Below the pieces are notes generated by a model, which saw only the letters and a program-made list of their open reading frames with translations, had not been told where the DNA came from and made no database searches. From a virus: a stretch of 30,468 nucleotides of DNA. The stretch's first letter is position 1. Each line of letters begins with the position of its first letter. The stretch is taken from IMG/VR virus record IMGVR_UViG_3300005260_000048, positions 1 through 30,468 of that record, one strand, 5' to 3'. A program made the position numbers and the translations under genes. Shown piece by piece: positions 8,800 to 16,734 of the stretch.

Positions 8800-9451
8800 G
8801 TACCCGAACCCTCGATGACTTCATACGGGCTGGTCCTACTCTGGTAGCGGGCGCGTAGCGGATAAGCATCGATTCCCGCATGTCTTCGTAGTCCTGCTTG
8901 TACGTAGCAGCTATGTCGTGGTTGCCGCGATACTTCTCAGCCTTGGCAAGCGCGTAGAGCTCTAGAAGCTCACGGAGACTTTCAGGTACATCGGGTACGT
9001 CATCTGGGGCACTCAGCCTGGTTGCTGATCGGTAGTAGCGCTGTTTCAGTGTGTATGCCTTATCGACAGGGCAGTTGAAATAGAGCTGATCGCCGAACTC
9101 CGTCCATGCTCGCGGCATGGCGTTTGTCTGTATCTCTGGAGCAGGGTACTGGTCAAAGAAATCACGATGCGGCAGGTAGCTATTTTCATCAAGGATGAAA
9201 CGAGAGCCAGTATTGCTCGGATCGTACAGCACGCCACCAATAGTCGATTGATGGTCGAGCTGCTGACCATAGGTATATTCACCAATCGTTAGCGAGCCAG
9301 AGATCCGTTTCTCACAGAACTTGAATAGGTGCGTGTTGAATATGTCAGCTTGGCCGGCGTTCAAGTAGCGGCTTATTCTATCCGTAGAAAAGCTGCTATC
9401 CTTCAAATCATCCTGGACGGAGGATTGCAAGTCCGAGAGCGTATACGCCAT
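8792..9451 (-). CDS. head-to-tail adaptor (tail tubular protein A / gp4-like)
   Basis: 219 residues. An N-terminal helix (TLSDLQSSVQDDLKD) is followed by ISRYLNAGQADIFN, then a beta-rich middle with DQLYFNCPVDKAYTLKQRYYRSA, and a C-terminal helix pair (LRELLELYALAKAEKYRG). This is the pattern of adaptor proteins that sit under the portal in T7/P22-type phages. It lies directly upstream of the nozzle gene and shares 8 bases with it. Ribosome binding site is weak. Confidence 0.78.
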   Translation of the reverse strand: MAYTLSDLQSSVQDDLKDSSFSTDRISRYLNAGQADIFNTHLFKFCEKRISGSLTIGEYTYGQQLDHQSTIGGVLYDPSNTGSRFILDENSYLPHRDFFDQYPAPEIQTNAMPRAWTEFGDQLYFNCPVDKAYTLKQRYYRSATRLSAPDDVPDVPESLRELLELYALAKAEKYRGNHDIAATYKQDYEDMRESMLIRYAPATRVGPARMKSSRVRVHV

Positions 9452-9507
9452 TTAATCTCACGACACTTACCCTATGCCATAAAGTATACATCACTCGGCG
9501 CATAAAC

Positions 9508-11256
9508 TTAATTGCCTGGAATGAATGCCCCGGTCTCTTCGACTTTTGGTGTCCAGCTTCCAGTGCCCACATCATCTCCACCACTGATCGTGGCAGTAAC
9601 TTCATTTTCCGGAATCCACACCACTGCTGCACTGTCATCGCCCACCGGCAATAGCACGAGCACGGTCGGCGCATAGAAGCCCACTATCAAAGCTGCCGTA
9701 CCGGGTTTCGCTATTGGGTTCGTGATTCCGCTGACTGTTGGCGGGAATGCGCTCATAACAAGATGCAGCACGCTCGGCGTTACTGAGACGGGTAGAACCA
9801 CCCTGGGCGCAAACTTCGAGATGGTGAGCGATGCTATGCCCGGCACAACCGTGCGTGGTCTCACTACCGTTGGCGCGTAGGTAGAGATAGCTATGGCTCT
9901 TACGCCTGGTACTACGACCAACTGACTGCTCAACACCACGGTGGGCGCCTGGCCGGTGAGTGTCAGCGAGGCCGTAGCCACCTGCACGGTGCGGTTGGCG
10001 GTAGCCGAGACCACAGGTGCGAGACGCGTCAGCGTAATCGAAGCCGTGCTTGGTGTGGCTTGCCGGGGCGTATGAACGTCTGGAGCTAGCCGGGTCGTCG
10101 ACAGCACCGCGGCGGCTGGCTTCACGGTGACCGGCGTCGAGCTGGTAGGTGCGTACGTACTAAGGCTGAGCGAGGCCCGGCCTGGTATCACGGTCATGTT
10201 GGCCGAGGTCGTGACGGTTGGAGCGAACCGGCTTACCGTCAAGCTCGCCGCAGGGATAACCACTGAGCGGTTGGCGGTAGCCGTCACGGTCGGCGCGTAG
10301 GTGGTCAGTGTGAGCGCCTTGGTCGACGGTACGGCCTGCCGAGGTGTGACAACCGATGGCGCGTAGGTCGTGATGCTCAACGAGCGGGCCGGCGGCTTCA
10401 CCACCTTGTTGTCGCTGACACTGATGCTCGGGGCGAAGCGACTGGTAGTGAGGGACGCTATCGCTGGCGTCACCCGCTGGTTGTTGCTCACGCTCACCGT
10501 AGGGGCGAAGCGACTGGTAGCCAAGCTCCGAACGCTCGGGATAACGGTCTTCGGTAGCAGGATCGTCGGGGCGAAGCGTGATGTGGTCAGGCTTGCGACG
10601 TTTGGCGTGACGGTAACGCTCGTCACTAACTTGAACGTTGCAGCCAACATCACCCAGTGACCGCTTGGCGCTAAGGTCATGGTGGCCGTTTGCGCACCCG
10701 TGGCACTAACCGTCTTGTCTTCTATAGCAGCCGCTTGCAGTGAAGTTGTATTCACTACCTGCACTTTGTTCCCATAGCCAGTGCCAGCGGTAAAGGTGGT
10801 GGTCGAGGTATCGTTAGTCATGCCGCCACCAATAACTAGCTCACTCGCCTGTGTCGTTGCAGGCGAAGCTCCCGAACTCATGGCGGTACCCGTTATAGCG
10901 TGGGCCTTGGCTACCTGATCGAGGGGGCTAGACGTAAGTAGTCCTGAGTATTCAGCGAGAACCACAGCAGCGACGACCGAGTGGGCATAGTTAATGGTGA
11001 CGGTGTTCGCGCCACCGGTAGGACTAGGGGCGTACCATATCTCACCATCAACGAAGCTACCCTCGGTGTCGGCTACTGCACGAGCATAGGTATTACCAAG
11101 CGAATCAGTAATGCTACTAATCTGGTTGAGCACACCAAAGTCATCACTCGACACCACGATAATGGTGTTGCCGGCCGTGATGTTACTGGTGAAAGTCGTC
11201 GCTATCGAAGTTGCTGCGGCACCCAGACTGTTCGTTTTAGTCTGTACCTGTGCCAT
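9508..11256 (-). CDS. virion-surface repeat protein: beta-domain plus about 14 tandem 22-25-residue units
   Basis: 582 residues. Residues 1-210 form a beta-rich domain of adhesin or decoration type (DSLGNTYARAV, AEYSGLL, WVMLAATFK). From about residue 214 to 545 there are about 14 tandem units. Each has the core P-x2-A/R-S-L-T-x-S-x-F/Y-A-P-T/S-V, for example VIPSVRSLATSRFAPTVSVS and VVPGIASLTISKFAPRVVLP. A short acidic tail follows. The gene stands between decoration-type proteins and the head-tail adaptor, so the product is probably on the capsid or tail surface. The repeats may be stacked short beta units acting as a fibre or spacer. GGAGG precedes the ATG. Family not recognised. Confidence 0.75.
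   Translation of the reverse strand: MAQVQTKTNSLGAAATSIATTFTSNITAGNTIIVVSSDDFGVLNQISSITDSLGNTYARAVADTEGSFVDGEIWYAPSPTGGANTVTINYAHSVVAAVVLAEYSGLLTSSPLDQVAKAHAITGTAMSSGASPATTQASELVIGGGMTNDTSTTTFTAGTGYGNKVQVVNTTSLQAAAIEDKTVSATGAQTATMTLAPSGHWVMLAATFKLVTSVTVTPNVASLTTSRFAPTILLPKTVIPSVRSLATSRFAPTVSVSNNQRVTPAIASLTTSRFAPSISVSDNKVVKPPARSLSITTYAPSVVTPRQAVPSTKALTLTTYAPTVTATANRSVVIPAASLTVSRFAPTVTTSANMTVIPGRASLSLSTYAPTSSTPVTVKPAAAVLSTTRLAPDVHTPRQATPSTASITLTRLAPVVSATANRTVQVATASLTLTGQAPTVVLSSQLVVVPGVRAIAISTYAPTVVRPRTVVPGIASLTISKFAPRVVLPVSVTPSVLHLVMSAFPPTVSGITNPIAKPGTAALIVGFYAPTVLVLLPVGDDSAAVVWIPENEVTATISGGDDVGTGSWTPKVEETGAFIPGN
9624..10620 (-). repeat. protein-level tandem repeat array, about 14 units
   Basis: Units of roughly 66-75 bases encode 22-25 residues with an invariant alanine-proline or proline-proline pair near the middle (FAPT, YAPT, LAPD, FPPT). 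At DNA level units have diverged, although neighbouring copies keep shared stretches such as the GGGGCGAAGCGACTGGTAG found near 10433 and 10502. This suggests both old and recent unit duplication. Confidence 0.8.
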
Positions 11257-11270
11257 ATGCTAGTCCTCCA

Positions 11271-11693
11271 TTAAGCCAAGGTGAATACGCCACTCGCATT
11301 AATCTGCACAGTGAGGGTATTACCATCCGTGGCGGTCACATCGGCTGGCGTAGAGTCGAGCAAGCAGTAGCAGAGCACCTTGCCGCTCACCTCGTAGATG
11401 ACTGCAAATCGGGCAGTAATCGACCCGCCTGAAGCAGTCCACGTTTGGTCGTCACAATCCACTGTTACCGTTGTTGTTCCGCTCAAAGCCATAGTCAATG
11501 TCTTGCCACCTGTGGTATACCCATTGGCGCTTGCTACTTCGTTCGTAAGACCTGCATAGGTAGTGCTTGAAGCGCCTATGTTTGATGTTGATAAGAACAG
11601 CGCCATCTTGAATGTGTCGCTATCGAGGTCAAAGTCTCCGTTTACGAGGCTGGTCCTCCCTGAGTTCGTGAATGTCCATGTGCCGGCGGCCAT
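11271..11693 (-). CDS. phage structural protein (minor virion component)
   Basis: 140 residues. It is beta-rich, with DSDTFKMALFLSTSNI, TTYAGLTNEVASANGYTTGG and SGKVLCYCLLDSTP. I associate this pattern with a family of small phage structural proteins found among capsid/tail genes. It is preceded by GGAGAT and by a promoter-like -10, and lies just after a terminator, so it may start a separate transcript of the lower late genes. Exact position in the virion unknown. Confidence 0.65.
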   Translation of the reverse strand: MAAGTWTFTNSGRTSLVNGDFDLDSDTFKMALFLSTSNIGASSTTYAGLTNEVASANGYTTGGKTLTMALSGTTTVTVDCDDQTWTASGGSITARFAVIYEVSGKVLCYCLLDSTPADVTATDGNTLTVQINASGVFTLA

Positions 11694-11719
11694 AGTTTAT
11701 ATCTCCATTTATACTTTGG

Positions 11720-11725
11720 ATTATA
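11720..11725 (-). promoter_or_regulatory. possible -10 box (TATAAT), minus strand
   Basis: TATAAT lies about 25 bases upstream of the 140-residue structural gene and directly downstream of a terminator. It is preceded by TTGTT, the same context as the -10 at 20635-20640 (TTGTTTATAAT in both). The -35 is poor. It could restart transcription of the distal late genes. Confidence 0.35.
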
Positions 11726-11736
11726 AACAATAAGTA

Positions 11737-11766
11737 CAAACAAAAACAGCCCCAAAAGAGGCTGTG
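11737..11766 (-). terminator. rho-independent terminator inside the late gene block
   Basis: On the minus strand ACAGCC (65 to 60 of the 11700 block) pairs with GGCTGT (51 to 46), with an 8-base loop, followed by TTTT-G-TTT-GT. It lies 18 bases after the stop of the 131-residue gene and would reduce read-through from capsid genes into tail genes. Confidence 0.75.
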
Positions 11767-11784
11767 ATTGCGTACGAGGCGACG

Positions 11785-12180
11785 TTAGACGCGAAGTAAC
11801 GAGTAACCAACCGAGTACGTCACGCTGTTTGCATTGTTAGCAGTGACGGTAATACGGAAGGTTGTTGGCAAGTACTCTTGCGCAATAGCGTTAGCTGATG
11901 CGGCAATTGTTGGGCCAACCTTGTAGTAGTTGGTCGTCACGGTCGTGACCGCAGCACCTTGCAGCAGTGTGCGGTACTTACCGGAAGCAGCATCCTTACC
12001 TTCAATTAAGATGGTGACGCTGCCTGTACCGGCGGTGGTGACGTCGAGACATACCACGAGCGTATTAGCTGACAGGTTCGTGATGTCCGAACCAGTCTGC
12101 GTGGTTGTACGAGCGGCCGAGGCCAGAAGGGTCACATCTTGGTTGACCCTCGTGTTCTCGATTTCGGTGAGGCTATACAT
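11785..12180 (-). CDS. probable capsid decoration protein
   Basis: 131 residues, beta-rich. Features: LLASAARTTTQTGSDITNLSA, VVCLDVTTAGTGSVTILIEG, KDAASGKYRTLLQGAAVTT. Small proteins with this pattern often follow the major capsid gene and are thought to decorate the head; the assignment rests on pattern and position. AAGGAG precedes the ATG. It is followed by a terminator, so it ends the capsid transcription unit and is likely made in large amounts. Confidence 0.65.
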   Translation of the reverse strand: MYSLTEIENTRVNQDVTLLASAARTTTQTGSDITNLSANTLVVCLDVTTAGTGSVTILIEGKDAASGKYRTLLQGAAVTTVTTNYYKVGPTIAASANAIAQEYLPTTFRITVTANNANSVTYSVGYSLLRV

Positions 12181-12193
12181 TTAGTGTTTCTCC

Positions 12194-12490
12194 TTATTGG
12201 GCGGCTGGCCGGAAGTCGCCGGCCAACGAGCCCTTCAACGTCGTTTCAAGCTGGTCGGCACGTTTCTTCAACCGCTCCATGCTCCAATCCGTCATCGCTG
12301 CAATAGTCTGGGCTGGTGCATTAGTTAAAAGTTGATGGTCGACAATGTCTTGGACCGTAGCTTGATTGCGAATCGCGCTGGAGGGGTCTTGCATCTCTTT
12401 AAGCTTCTGCTCGCGGAGACTAAGCACTTCACCCTCTTCAGGCTTCGACTCAGGCTTTGTTTCTTCGGACGTTGGTTTAGTAGTTGACAT
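12194..12490 (-). CDS. hypothetical charged protein between capsid and decoration genes
   Basis: 98 residues. An acidic, disordered N-terminus (residues 1-25, rich in E, K, P, S, T) precedes helical segments (LSLREQKLKEM, TIAAMTDWSMERLKKRADQLETTLKG). Not recognised. AAGGAG upstream of ATG and 13 bases to the next gene show it belongs to the capsid operon. It could be a head-completion or capsid-associated factor. Confidence 0.6.
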   Translation of the reverse strand: MSTTKPTSEETKPESKPEEGEVLSLREQKLKEMQDPSSAIRNQATVQDIVDHQLLTNAPAQTIAAMTDWSMERLKKRADQLETTLKGSLAGDFRPAAQ

Positions 12491-12541
12491 ATGAATTCTC
12501 CTTGATGGCGCTAGGGGCAGGTTATGCCCCTAGACAGCCGA

Positions 12542-13387
12542 TTAGACGAAGCTAATCTTGACGGCGGTGTTGCTGCGAAGAGCTGTGGTGCCATAGATGA
12601 CATCACTGCGCTGTTCCCAAGCACCAGAACGAACGTTGTCCCAGCCAGTTACGTCAACACCCTTTTGGAGTGCGAGCGCAGCTGACTCTTTGTGGAACAT
12701 CAGGGCGTACCCGGAACCGATGTTGTTAGAGACACGAACCTCGATGCCATACAGGGCGAGGACACGGCCACTCACAACCGGCTTACCGTTGGTATCCATG
12801 ATGTAGTCCGAGCTGGAGAAGCGAGTCTCAGCCAAGATGTCATTGAATCCATCTGGGTTAACTGCCAAGGTGACGTTTTCCCAGTCCTGGACGTTCTGCT
12901 CACCGAGCACCTGCATAGCTGCACGGATCTTGCTGTCAGTCAGGCCGGTAGAGTTAGCTGCTATTGCGTAGCTAGCACCACCAGCTGTAACAGAAGCAAG
13001 TATAGCGGTCACAACATCTTGCTCGATCGCGTCGTTCAGGACATAGGCTGCATCAGTGGTGTACTTAGAGCGAAGCTTGTACTTGCTCTGCACTTCCAGC
13101 ATCTTGTAGATCTGGTGCGCTTTGTACTTCCACTTGTTGATAGCTAACTGGATTGCTGTCTCGGTAGCGGTGTCAAAGGTGACATCCGTACCCTGAGCCA
13201 GGTCACGAGCTGAGCCTGAAGTACTGAACGGCAGGATGTTAATCGACTGGCCGTACTCTTTTACTTCGTCGTCATAGCGGTCGATACGTTCCGCTAGAAC
13301 TAGCTTCTTTTTAAGGTAATCTAATGTATCTGCTGCCCACAGTTGCGGGCGATAATCTGAATGGGTTGTGGTTGTTGAACCTGCCAT
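12542..13387 (-). CDS. major capsid protein, HK97-fold (P22 coat / T7-like)
   Basis: 281 residues. N-terminal YRPQLWAADTLDYLKKKLVLAERIDR is followed by a strand segment (YGQSINILPFSTSGSARDLA) and a spine helix region (TDAAYVLNDAIEQDVVTAIL). The A-domain-like region contains VTLAVNPDGFNDILAETRFSSSDYIM and YGIEVRVSNNIGSGYALMFHKESAAL. This order matches coat proteins of short-tailed phages. It directly follows the scaffold gene in transcription order. There is no N-terminal prohead protease or delta-domain, in keeping with a separate scaffold. Confidence 0.85.
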   Translation of the reverse strand: MAGSTTTTHSDYRPQLWAADTLDYLKKKLVLAERIDRYDDEVKEYGQSINILPFSTSGSARDLAQGTDVTFDTATETAIQLAINKWKYKAHQIYKMLEVQSKYKLRSKYTTDAAYVLNDAIEQDVVTAILASVTAGGASYAIAANSTGLTDSKIRAAMQVLGEQNVQDWENVTLAVNPDGFNDILAETRFSSSDYIMDTNGKPVVSGRVLALYGIEVRVSNNIGSGYALMFHKESAALALQKGVDVTGWDNVRSGAWEQRSDVIYGTTALRSNTAVKISFV

Positions 13388-13457
13388 AATTGGTCTTTCT
13401 TATGACTGCGGTTCCTCCTTGCCCTAGTTCGGAAGTAAACTCGCTGTCTTTAAATTG

Positions 13458-14210
13458 CTATGACAACAAGTTGTTCACGATCTTCTGTGTCTCAGGCTTC
13501 GCACGTTCGGCTGATGATAGCCCCGCATACCAGGAGTCGAAGTTGTCCTTCGTCACCTCGGCGGTACCCATTGCCGATGTCGTCGCCGCACCGTGTATCG
13601 CTTTCGCTTGCTGTTTAGATGCGACGTCTTGGAGTGCTTCTTTCCCGCCAGCGGCTTTCAAATCAGCATCACGATTGGTATCACTACCACGAGCCATGCT
13701 GTATAGCTGATCGAGTGATAGATAGCCAGACTTCACGAGCAGCCCGAGGTTCGGGTTCTCTGTGACAATCTCAGCCATCTTCGGCTCTAGCGTTCGGTCA
13801 TGGCCTTCCTGTTGCCAGAAGTCATTGACCGCTAGTTTCAACTCAACCGCTTGGATGCGGGCGAGCGCCGGGTCGTCTTCTGATCCTTGGGCCGGCGTCT
13901 CAGGCTGCTGCAGCGCTTTTCCAAGCTCTGATGCCTGTTGACGGGTGCGCTGATACTCCGCCTGGTTATCCATAGCGATTTTGGCTGCTTTTAAAGCCCC
14001 CTCGCTGTCAAGGGTAATGCCCTTGCTCTCGGCGTAAGCTTTCAGCTTCTCATCCACTTCGGGTACTGATGCACCTGCATCGCCCGCGGTTGATGATTTA
14101 TCTTGCTGTTCGCTGGTGCTATCCGCCGGTTGTTCCGCCGTTTGCTCTGGTAGTGCTTCTTCAGCGCCAGGACTGCCGGCAGAGGTCTCGGTAATGGGTT
14201 GTTCGTCCAT
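13458..14210 (-). CDS. scaffolding protein
   Basis: 250 residues. It is highly acidic and glutamine/serine-rich at the N-terminus (residues 1-60), with helical, coiled-coil-prone middle (LKAAKIAMDNQAEYQRTRQQ) and a C-terminal helical region (NFDSWYAGLSSAERAKPETQ). Composition, size and position directly before the major capsid gene are those of phage scaffold proteins that guide procapsid assembly and then leave. No protease motif is seen. Confidence 0.75.
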   Translation of the reverse strand: MDEQPITETSAGSPGAEEALPEQTAEQPADSTSEQQDKSSTAGDAGASVPEVDEKLKAYAESKGITLDSEGALKAAKIAMDNQAEYQRTRQQASELGKALQQPETPAQGSEDDPALARIQAVELKLAVNDFWQQEGHDRTLEPKMAEIVTENPNLGLLVKSGYLSLDQLYSMARGSDTNRDADLKAAGGKEALQDVASKQQAKAIHGAATTSAMGTAEVTKDNFDSWYAGLSSAERAKPETQKIVNNLLS

Positions 14211-14268
14211 TGAACGTTCCTCCGTTTATTATCTATATCCCCTAACCACGGCTCAAGGTGGTTAATTG

Positions 14269-14520
14269 TTAGTTGGGGCAGTCACTACAGCCAGTCGTAC
14301 TGCCATTGCATCCGTTCTTGCATTTTGTTTCTTTTTCGTTGAGCAACCGCAAACTATCAAGTCTGTTGCCCCTGGCGTCGTAGCAGCGAATCTTCCACTC
14401 GCTACCAACAAAGGATTGGTCGTACTCAATCATTATCTTTGTTGTACCCTCGGGAAATTGATTCAAGAGGGTATTGCCTATATCTTTGTAAAAAGTAAGT
14501 ATGTTGCTTTGGATATGCAT
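14269..14520 (-). CDS. small hypothetical protein with cysteine-rich tail
   Basis: 83 residues from the ATG at 14520, which has AAGGA at good spacing; the longer frame would need TTG. The body has alternating strands (TKIMIEYDQSFVGSEWKIRCYDARGNRL) and the tail holds C-K-N-G-C and C-S-D-C, giving four cysteines within 15 residues, a possible metal site. It lies between the scaffold gene and a structured non-coding stretch. Not recognised. Confidence 0.65.
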   Translation of the reverse strand: MHIQSNILTFYKDIGNTLLNQFPEGTTKIMIEYDQSFVGSEWKIRCYDARGNRLDSLRLLNEKETKCKNGCNGSTTGCSDCPN

Positions 14521-14571
14521 AGCTATTCCTTTCAACTTGAGCCGCAGATAGGGATATAGATTGTTAATGTC

Positions 14572-14682
14572 GCAACCCTCGACCTAGCCGCAGACTCATT
14601 AGGGTAAGTGGAGGTTTTTAGCCTCTAGCAATTTGCTTTTAGTTGCAAAACGCTCTGCTGCTAGGTGTTGGGTCGGGGTTGC
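14572..14682 (-). ncRNA. candidate multibranched structured RNA in the late transcript
   Basis: Read on the minus strand, a nested stem closes the whole element. GCAACCC (14682-14676) pairs with GGGTTGC (14578-14572). CG then pairs with CG across bulges (one side 1 nt, other side 7 nt). ACCTAG pairs with CTAGGT (14666-14661 with 14587-14582), then GCAGA with TCTGC (14658-14654 with 14594-14590). About 20 base pairs enclose about 60 bases with two hairpins: TTTGC/GCAAA with loop AACTAAAA, and GAGG/CCTC with loop CTAAAAA. Both loops carry CTAAAA. It is not a tRNA by T-arm or anticodon criteria. It sits between the 84-residue portal-linked gene and the scaffold region, inside the likely polycistronic late mRNA. 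Function unknown. Confidence 0.5.
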
Positions 14683-14727
14683 CCCCGCTACTGCCATCGA
14701 GTGATAGCACTAGCCGAGGCACACCAG

Positions 14728-14982
14728 CTAATTCTTCTTATCGAAGTGCCCCCCTTCTAGTAAGCGTGCACGCTCTTGTAAGAAGTCGATAGCAAGCTTG
14801 ACACCAGCTGCGCGCTCAACACACATAGCTTTCTGCGCAAGCGATAATCCATGCTTCTCAGCCTCTTGGTGCAGTGCGTTGTACTGAAGCGAGAGCTGGG
14901 TGATGTAGTACTTGCCGAACTCACTGCTGAGAAAGATCTGACACAGCTCGGCTACCTTCTTTGCGGTTAGCTTGTCTTTCAT
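14728..14982 (-). CDS. small helical protein coupled to the portal gene
   Basis: 84 residues, helical throughout, with LTAKKVAELCQIFLSSEFGKYYITQLSLQYNALHQEAE and AAGVKLAIDFLQERARLLEGG. A protein of this type occurring beside portal genes would fit a head-assembly factor, but I cannot name a family. Its ATG overlaps the portal stop by 4 bases (ATGA), so it is translationally coupled. The next gene is separated by the structured non-coding region. Confidence 0.65.
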   Translation of the reverse strand: MKDKLTAKKVAELCQIFLSSEFGKYYITQLSLQYNALHQEAEKHGLSLAQKAMCVERAAGVKLAIDFLQERARLLEGGHFDKKN

Positions 14983-16673
14983 GCTGCTACTCCTTGCGGT
15001 GCCATCTCAGGAGCCGGCCCGGCGCCAGGCATGGGGCCTGCTGCCTCTCCTGGTGCCCCTGTCGGCATGGATGGCTGCATAGGCTTCTGTGAGCCGATTA
15101 TCTTGTCCAGCTCTTCCTCGGACAGGTCGAACATCTTGGGGTAGAGAATCTTCTTCGCTTCCCATAGGTCGTTGGTGGGATCAGCAATGATGACCTCGTA
15201 CGCCTGGGTGGTCTGTTGCTGCGTCTTCTGCTTCTGATTCTGAATGTTCGCTTCAAGCTGGATTTTCGGCTCGTAGGTCTCATCAAAGTGAGATGGGTCG
15301 TACTGCATGAACTTCGGGCCACCAACCGAGCTGACCGGCACGAGCTGCTTCTCTTTGATGTGGTGCAGCATCATCTTGTAGACGATCTTCGCCCGCTGGT
15401 AGAAGCCTTCACGCTCCAACATGCGGATGTAGAGATCGAAGCGTTGGCCGGCTTGGTTAAGCTGCGCCTTTATCTCAGTTGCGGTGTTAGTTTGGTCGCT
15501 CACCGTGCCTTTGACTATTTGATCGACGCCAGTGGCTTCATTTATCTCATTCTTGATGTTAAGTCGCTCATTGAAGGCCGCGGATGGCACGATTGGCTTA
15601 GTCACTGGCGCGAGCGAGCCAGGCTTAAACGGATGCACGGTGCCGGGAGCGTTTGTTAAGTCTTCAAGGTAATCCGAATAGACCGGGTCGAGCTCGTACT
15701 GTGGATTCAAGATGTCAGTCACCGCGTCGACGCTCTGGTTCGTCATGTCGTTCAACAGCTCGACGGCCTGAGCGATAGGATCAATGATGGCCTTGCCGTA
15801 GATGATGGATTCGTCAGCGATGAAGCGGTGAATCACGAGGTTATGCATGCCCAGGTCGTTTGGTCGGTTCTCTATCTCAGTCGTGCGGTTGGCAACGCTC
15901 CGGATAGTCTCGCCATCGTTAATCTCGATGACTTCCACCAGCTTTGAGCTATCGCCGATGGAGCCGATGAACATCTCTTTCAACTCTTTATCGGTCTGAT
16001 CACCATTCCCCTTGCCTGGTATGACACCGGATAGGTTGCTGAAGCGGTTCTTAACCTTCTTGGTATCCGGATCAAGGATCACCTCGGCTTCAAGCGCTTC
16101 TTTGGTCGTCATATAGCGGCGACCGGTGTAGAAATCCTTTGGATCGGTAATAAGCTGCATGGGATCTGTCAGCTTGGGATCAATGATCGCGTCGCGCACC
16201 GGCAGGTTGATGATGCGTGGCTTATCCACATCCCAGTACACATACTCACAGCTCGTACCAAAGATGAAGCCATTGCGAATCGTCTTGATACTCTTAACGT
16301 CCCAGTTGTCGCAGTCCCAGAAGTAATCGAACTGGGCGTTGAGCGCCTTGAGGTTCGGCTCCTTGCCACCGTTTTGATAGGTGGTCATGATGTACTGGAA
16401 CATGTCTTGCGGGACGAAGTCGATCGATGGCCGGCCGGCGGCGAGCGCAGCGGTGATCGTCTCGACCATTGAGAAGGGCATCGGCACGAACGTATTGGTA
16501 ATGCCCTTGTAACTTTCCATCCAACGCTGGTTGTTGTACAGCTTGTAGTTACGCTTCCAGCGGTCGTGATGGTTATCTTTAGCGTACGTCCATGAGCTGT
16601 CGAATAGATCTACGACGTCTTTTACCGCAGCGGTGGGCTTGCGTTTGTTGCTGTTGTTTGATGCTTTAGCCAT
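14979..16673 (-). CDS. portal protein (P22-like)
   Basis: 564 residues from ATG 16673; an in-frame GTG at 16694 is possible, and neither start has a convincing Shine-Dalgarno. The portal forms the dodecameric ring for DNA entry and exit. Matching features: DRWKRNYKLYNNQRWMESYKG, FVPMPFSMVETITAALAAGRPSIDF, GFIFGTSCEYVYWD, and the helical barrel region with LNQAGQRFDLYIRMLEREGFYQRAK. The C-terminus ends in a glutamine-rich coiled coil and a Pro/Gly/Met tail. It lies 61 bases downstream of TerL, the usual order. Confidence 0.88.
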   Translation of the reverse strand: MAKASNNSNKRKPTAAVKDVVDLFDSSWTYAKDNHHDRWKRNYKLYNNQRWMESYKGITNTFVPMPFSMVETITAALAAGRPSIDFVPQDMFQYIMTTYQNGGKEPNLKALNAQFDYFWDCDNWDVKSIKTIRNGFIFGTSCEYVYWDVDKPRIINLPVRDAIIDPKLTDPMQLITDPKDFYTGRRYMTTKEALEAEVILDPDTKKVKNRFSNLSGVIPGKGNGDQTDKELKEMFIGSIGDSSKLVEVIEINDGETIRSVANRTTEIENRPNDLGMHNLVIHRFIADESIIYGKAIIDPIAQAVELLNDMTNQSVDAVTDILNPQYELDPVYSDYLEDLTNAPGTVHPFKPGSLAPVTKPIVPSAAFNERLNIKNEINEATGVDQIVKGTVSDQTNTATEIKAQLNQAGQRFDLYIRMLEREGFYQRAKIVYKMMLHHIKEKQLVPVSSVGGPKFMQYDPSHFDETYEPKIQLEANIQNQKQKTQQQTTQAYEVIIADPTNDLWEAKKILYPKMFDLSEEELDKIIGSQKPMQPSMPTGAPGEAAGPMPGAGPAPEMAPQGVAA

Positions 16674-16734
16674 GTACTGATGATTTAAGAACACCTATTA
16701 TGATCTGCATTATAAATCATGCTCATGGTTTTGC

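Noticed and set aside
11720-11725. Strong internal late promoter
   Set aside because: Only the -10 is convincing; listed at low confidence instead of as a finding.
14572-14682. tRNA or tRNA-like gene
   Set aside because: Cloverleaf-like nesting is present, but there is no TTCRA T-loop, no 7-base anticodon loop with correct flanks on a 5-bp stem in the right place, and no CCA-ready acceptor. Kept as a structured RNA only.
16222-16230. TTATCCACA DnaA box on the plus strand
   Set aside because: It lies within the portal coding sequence without a promoter nearby, so chance is the simplest reading.
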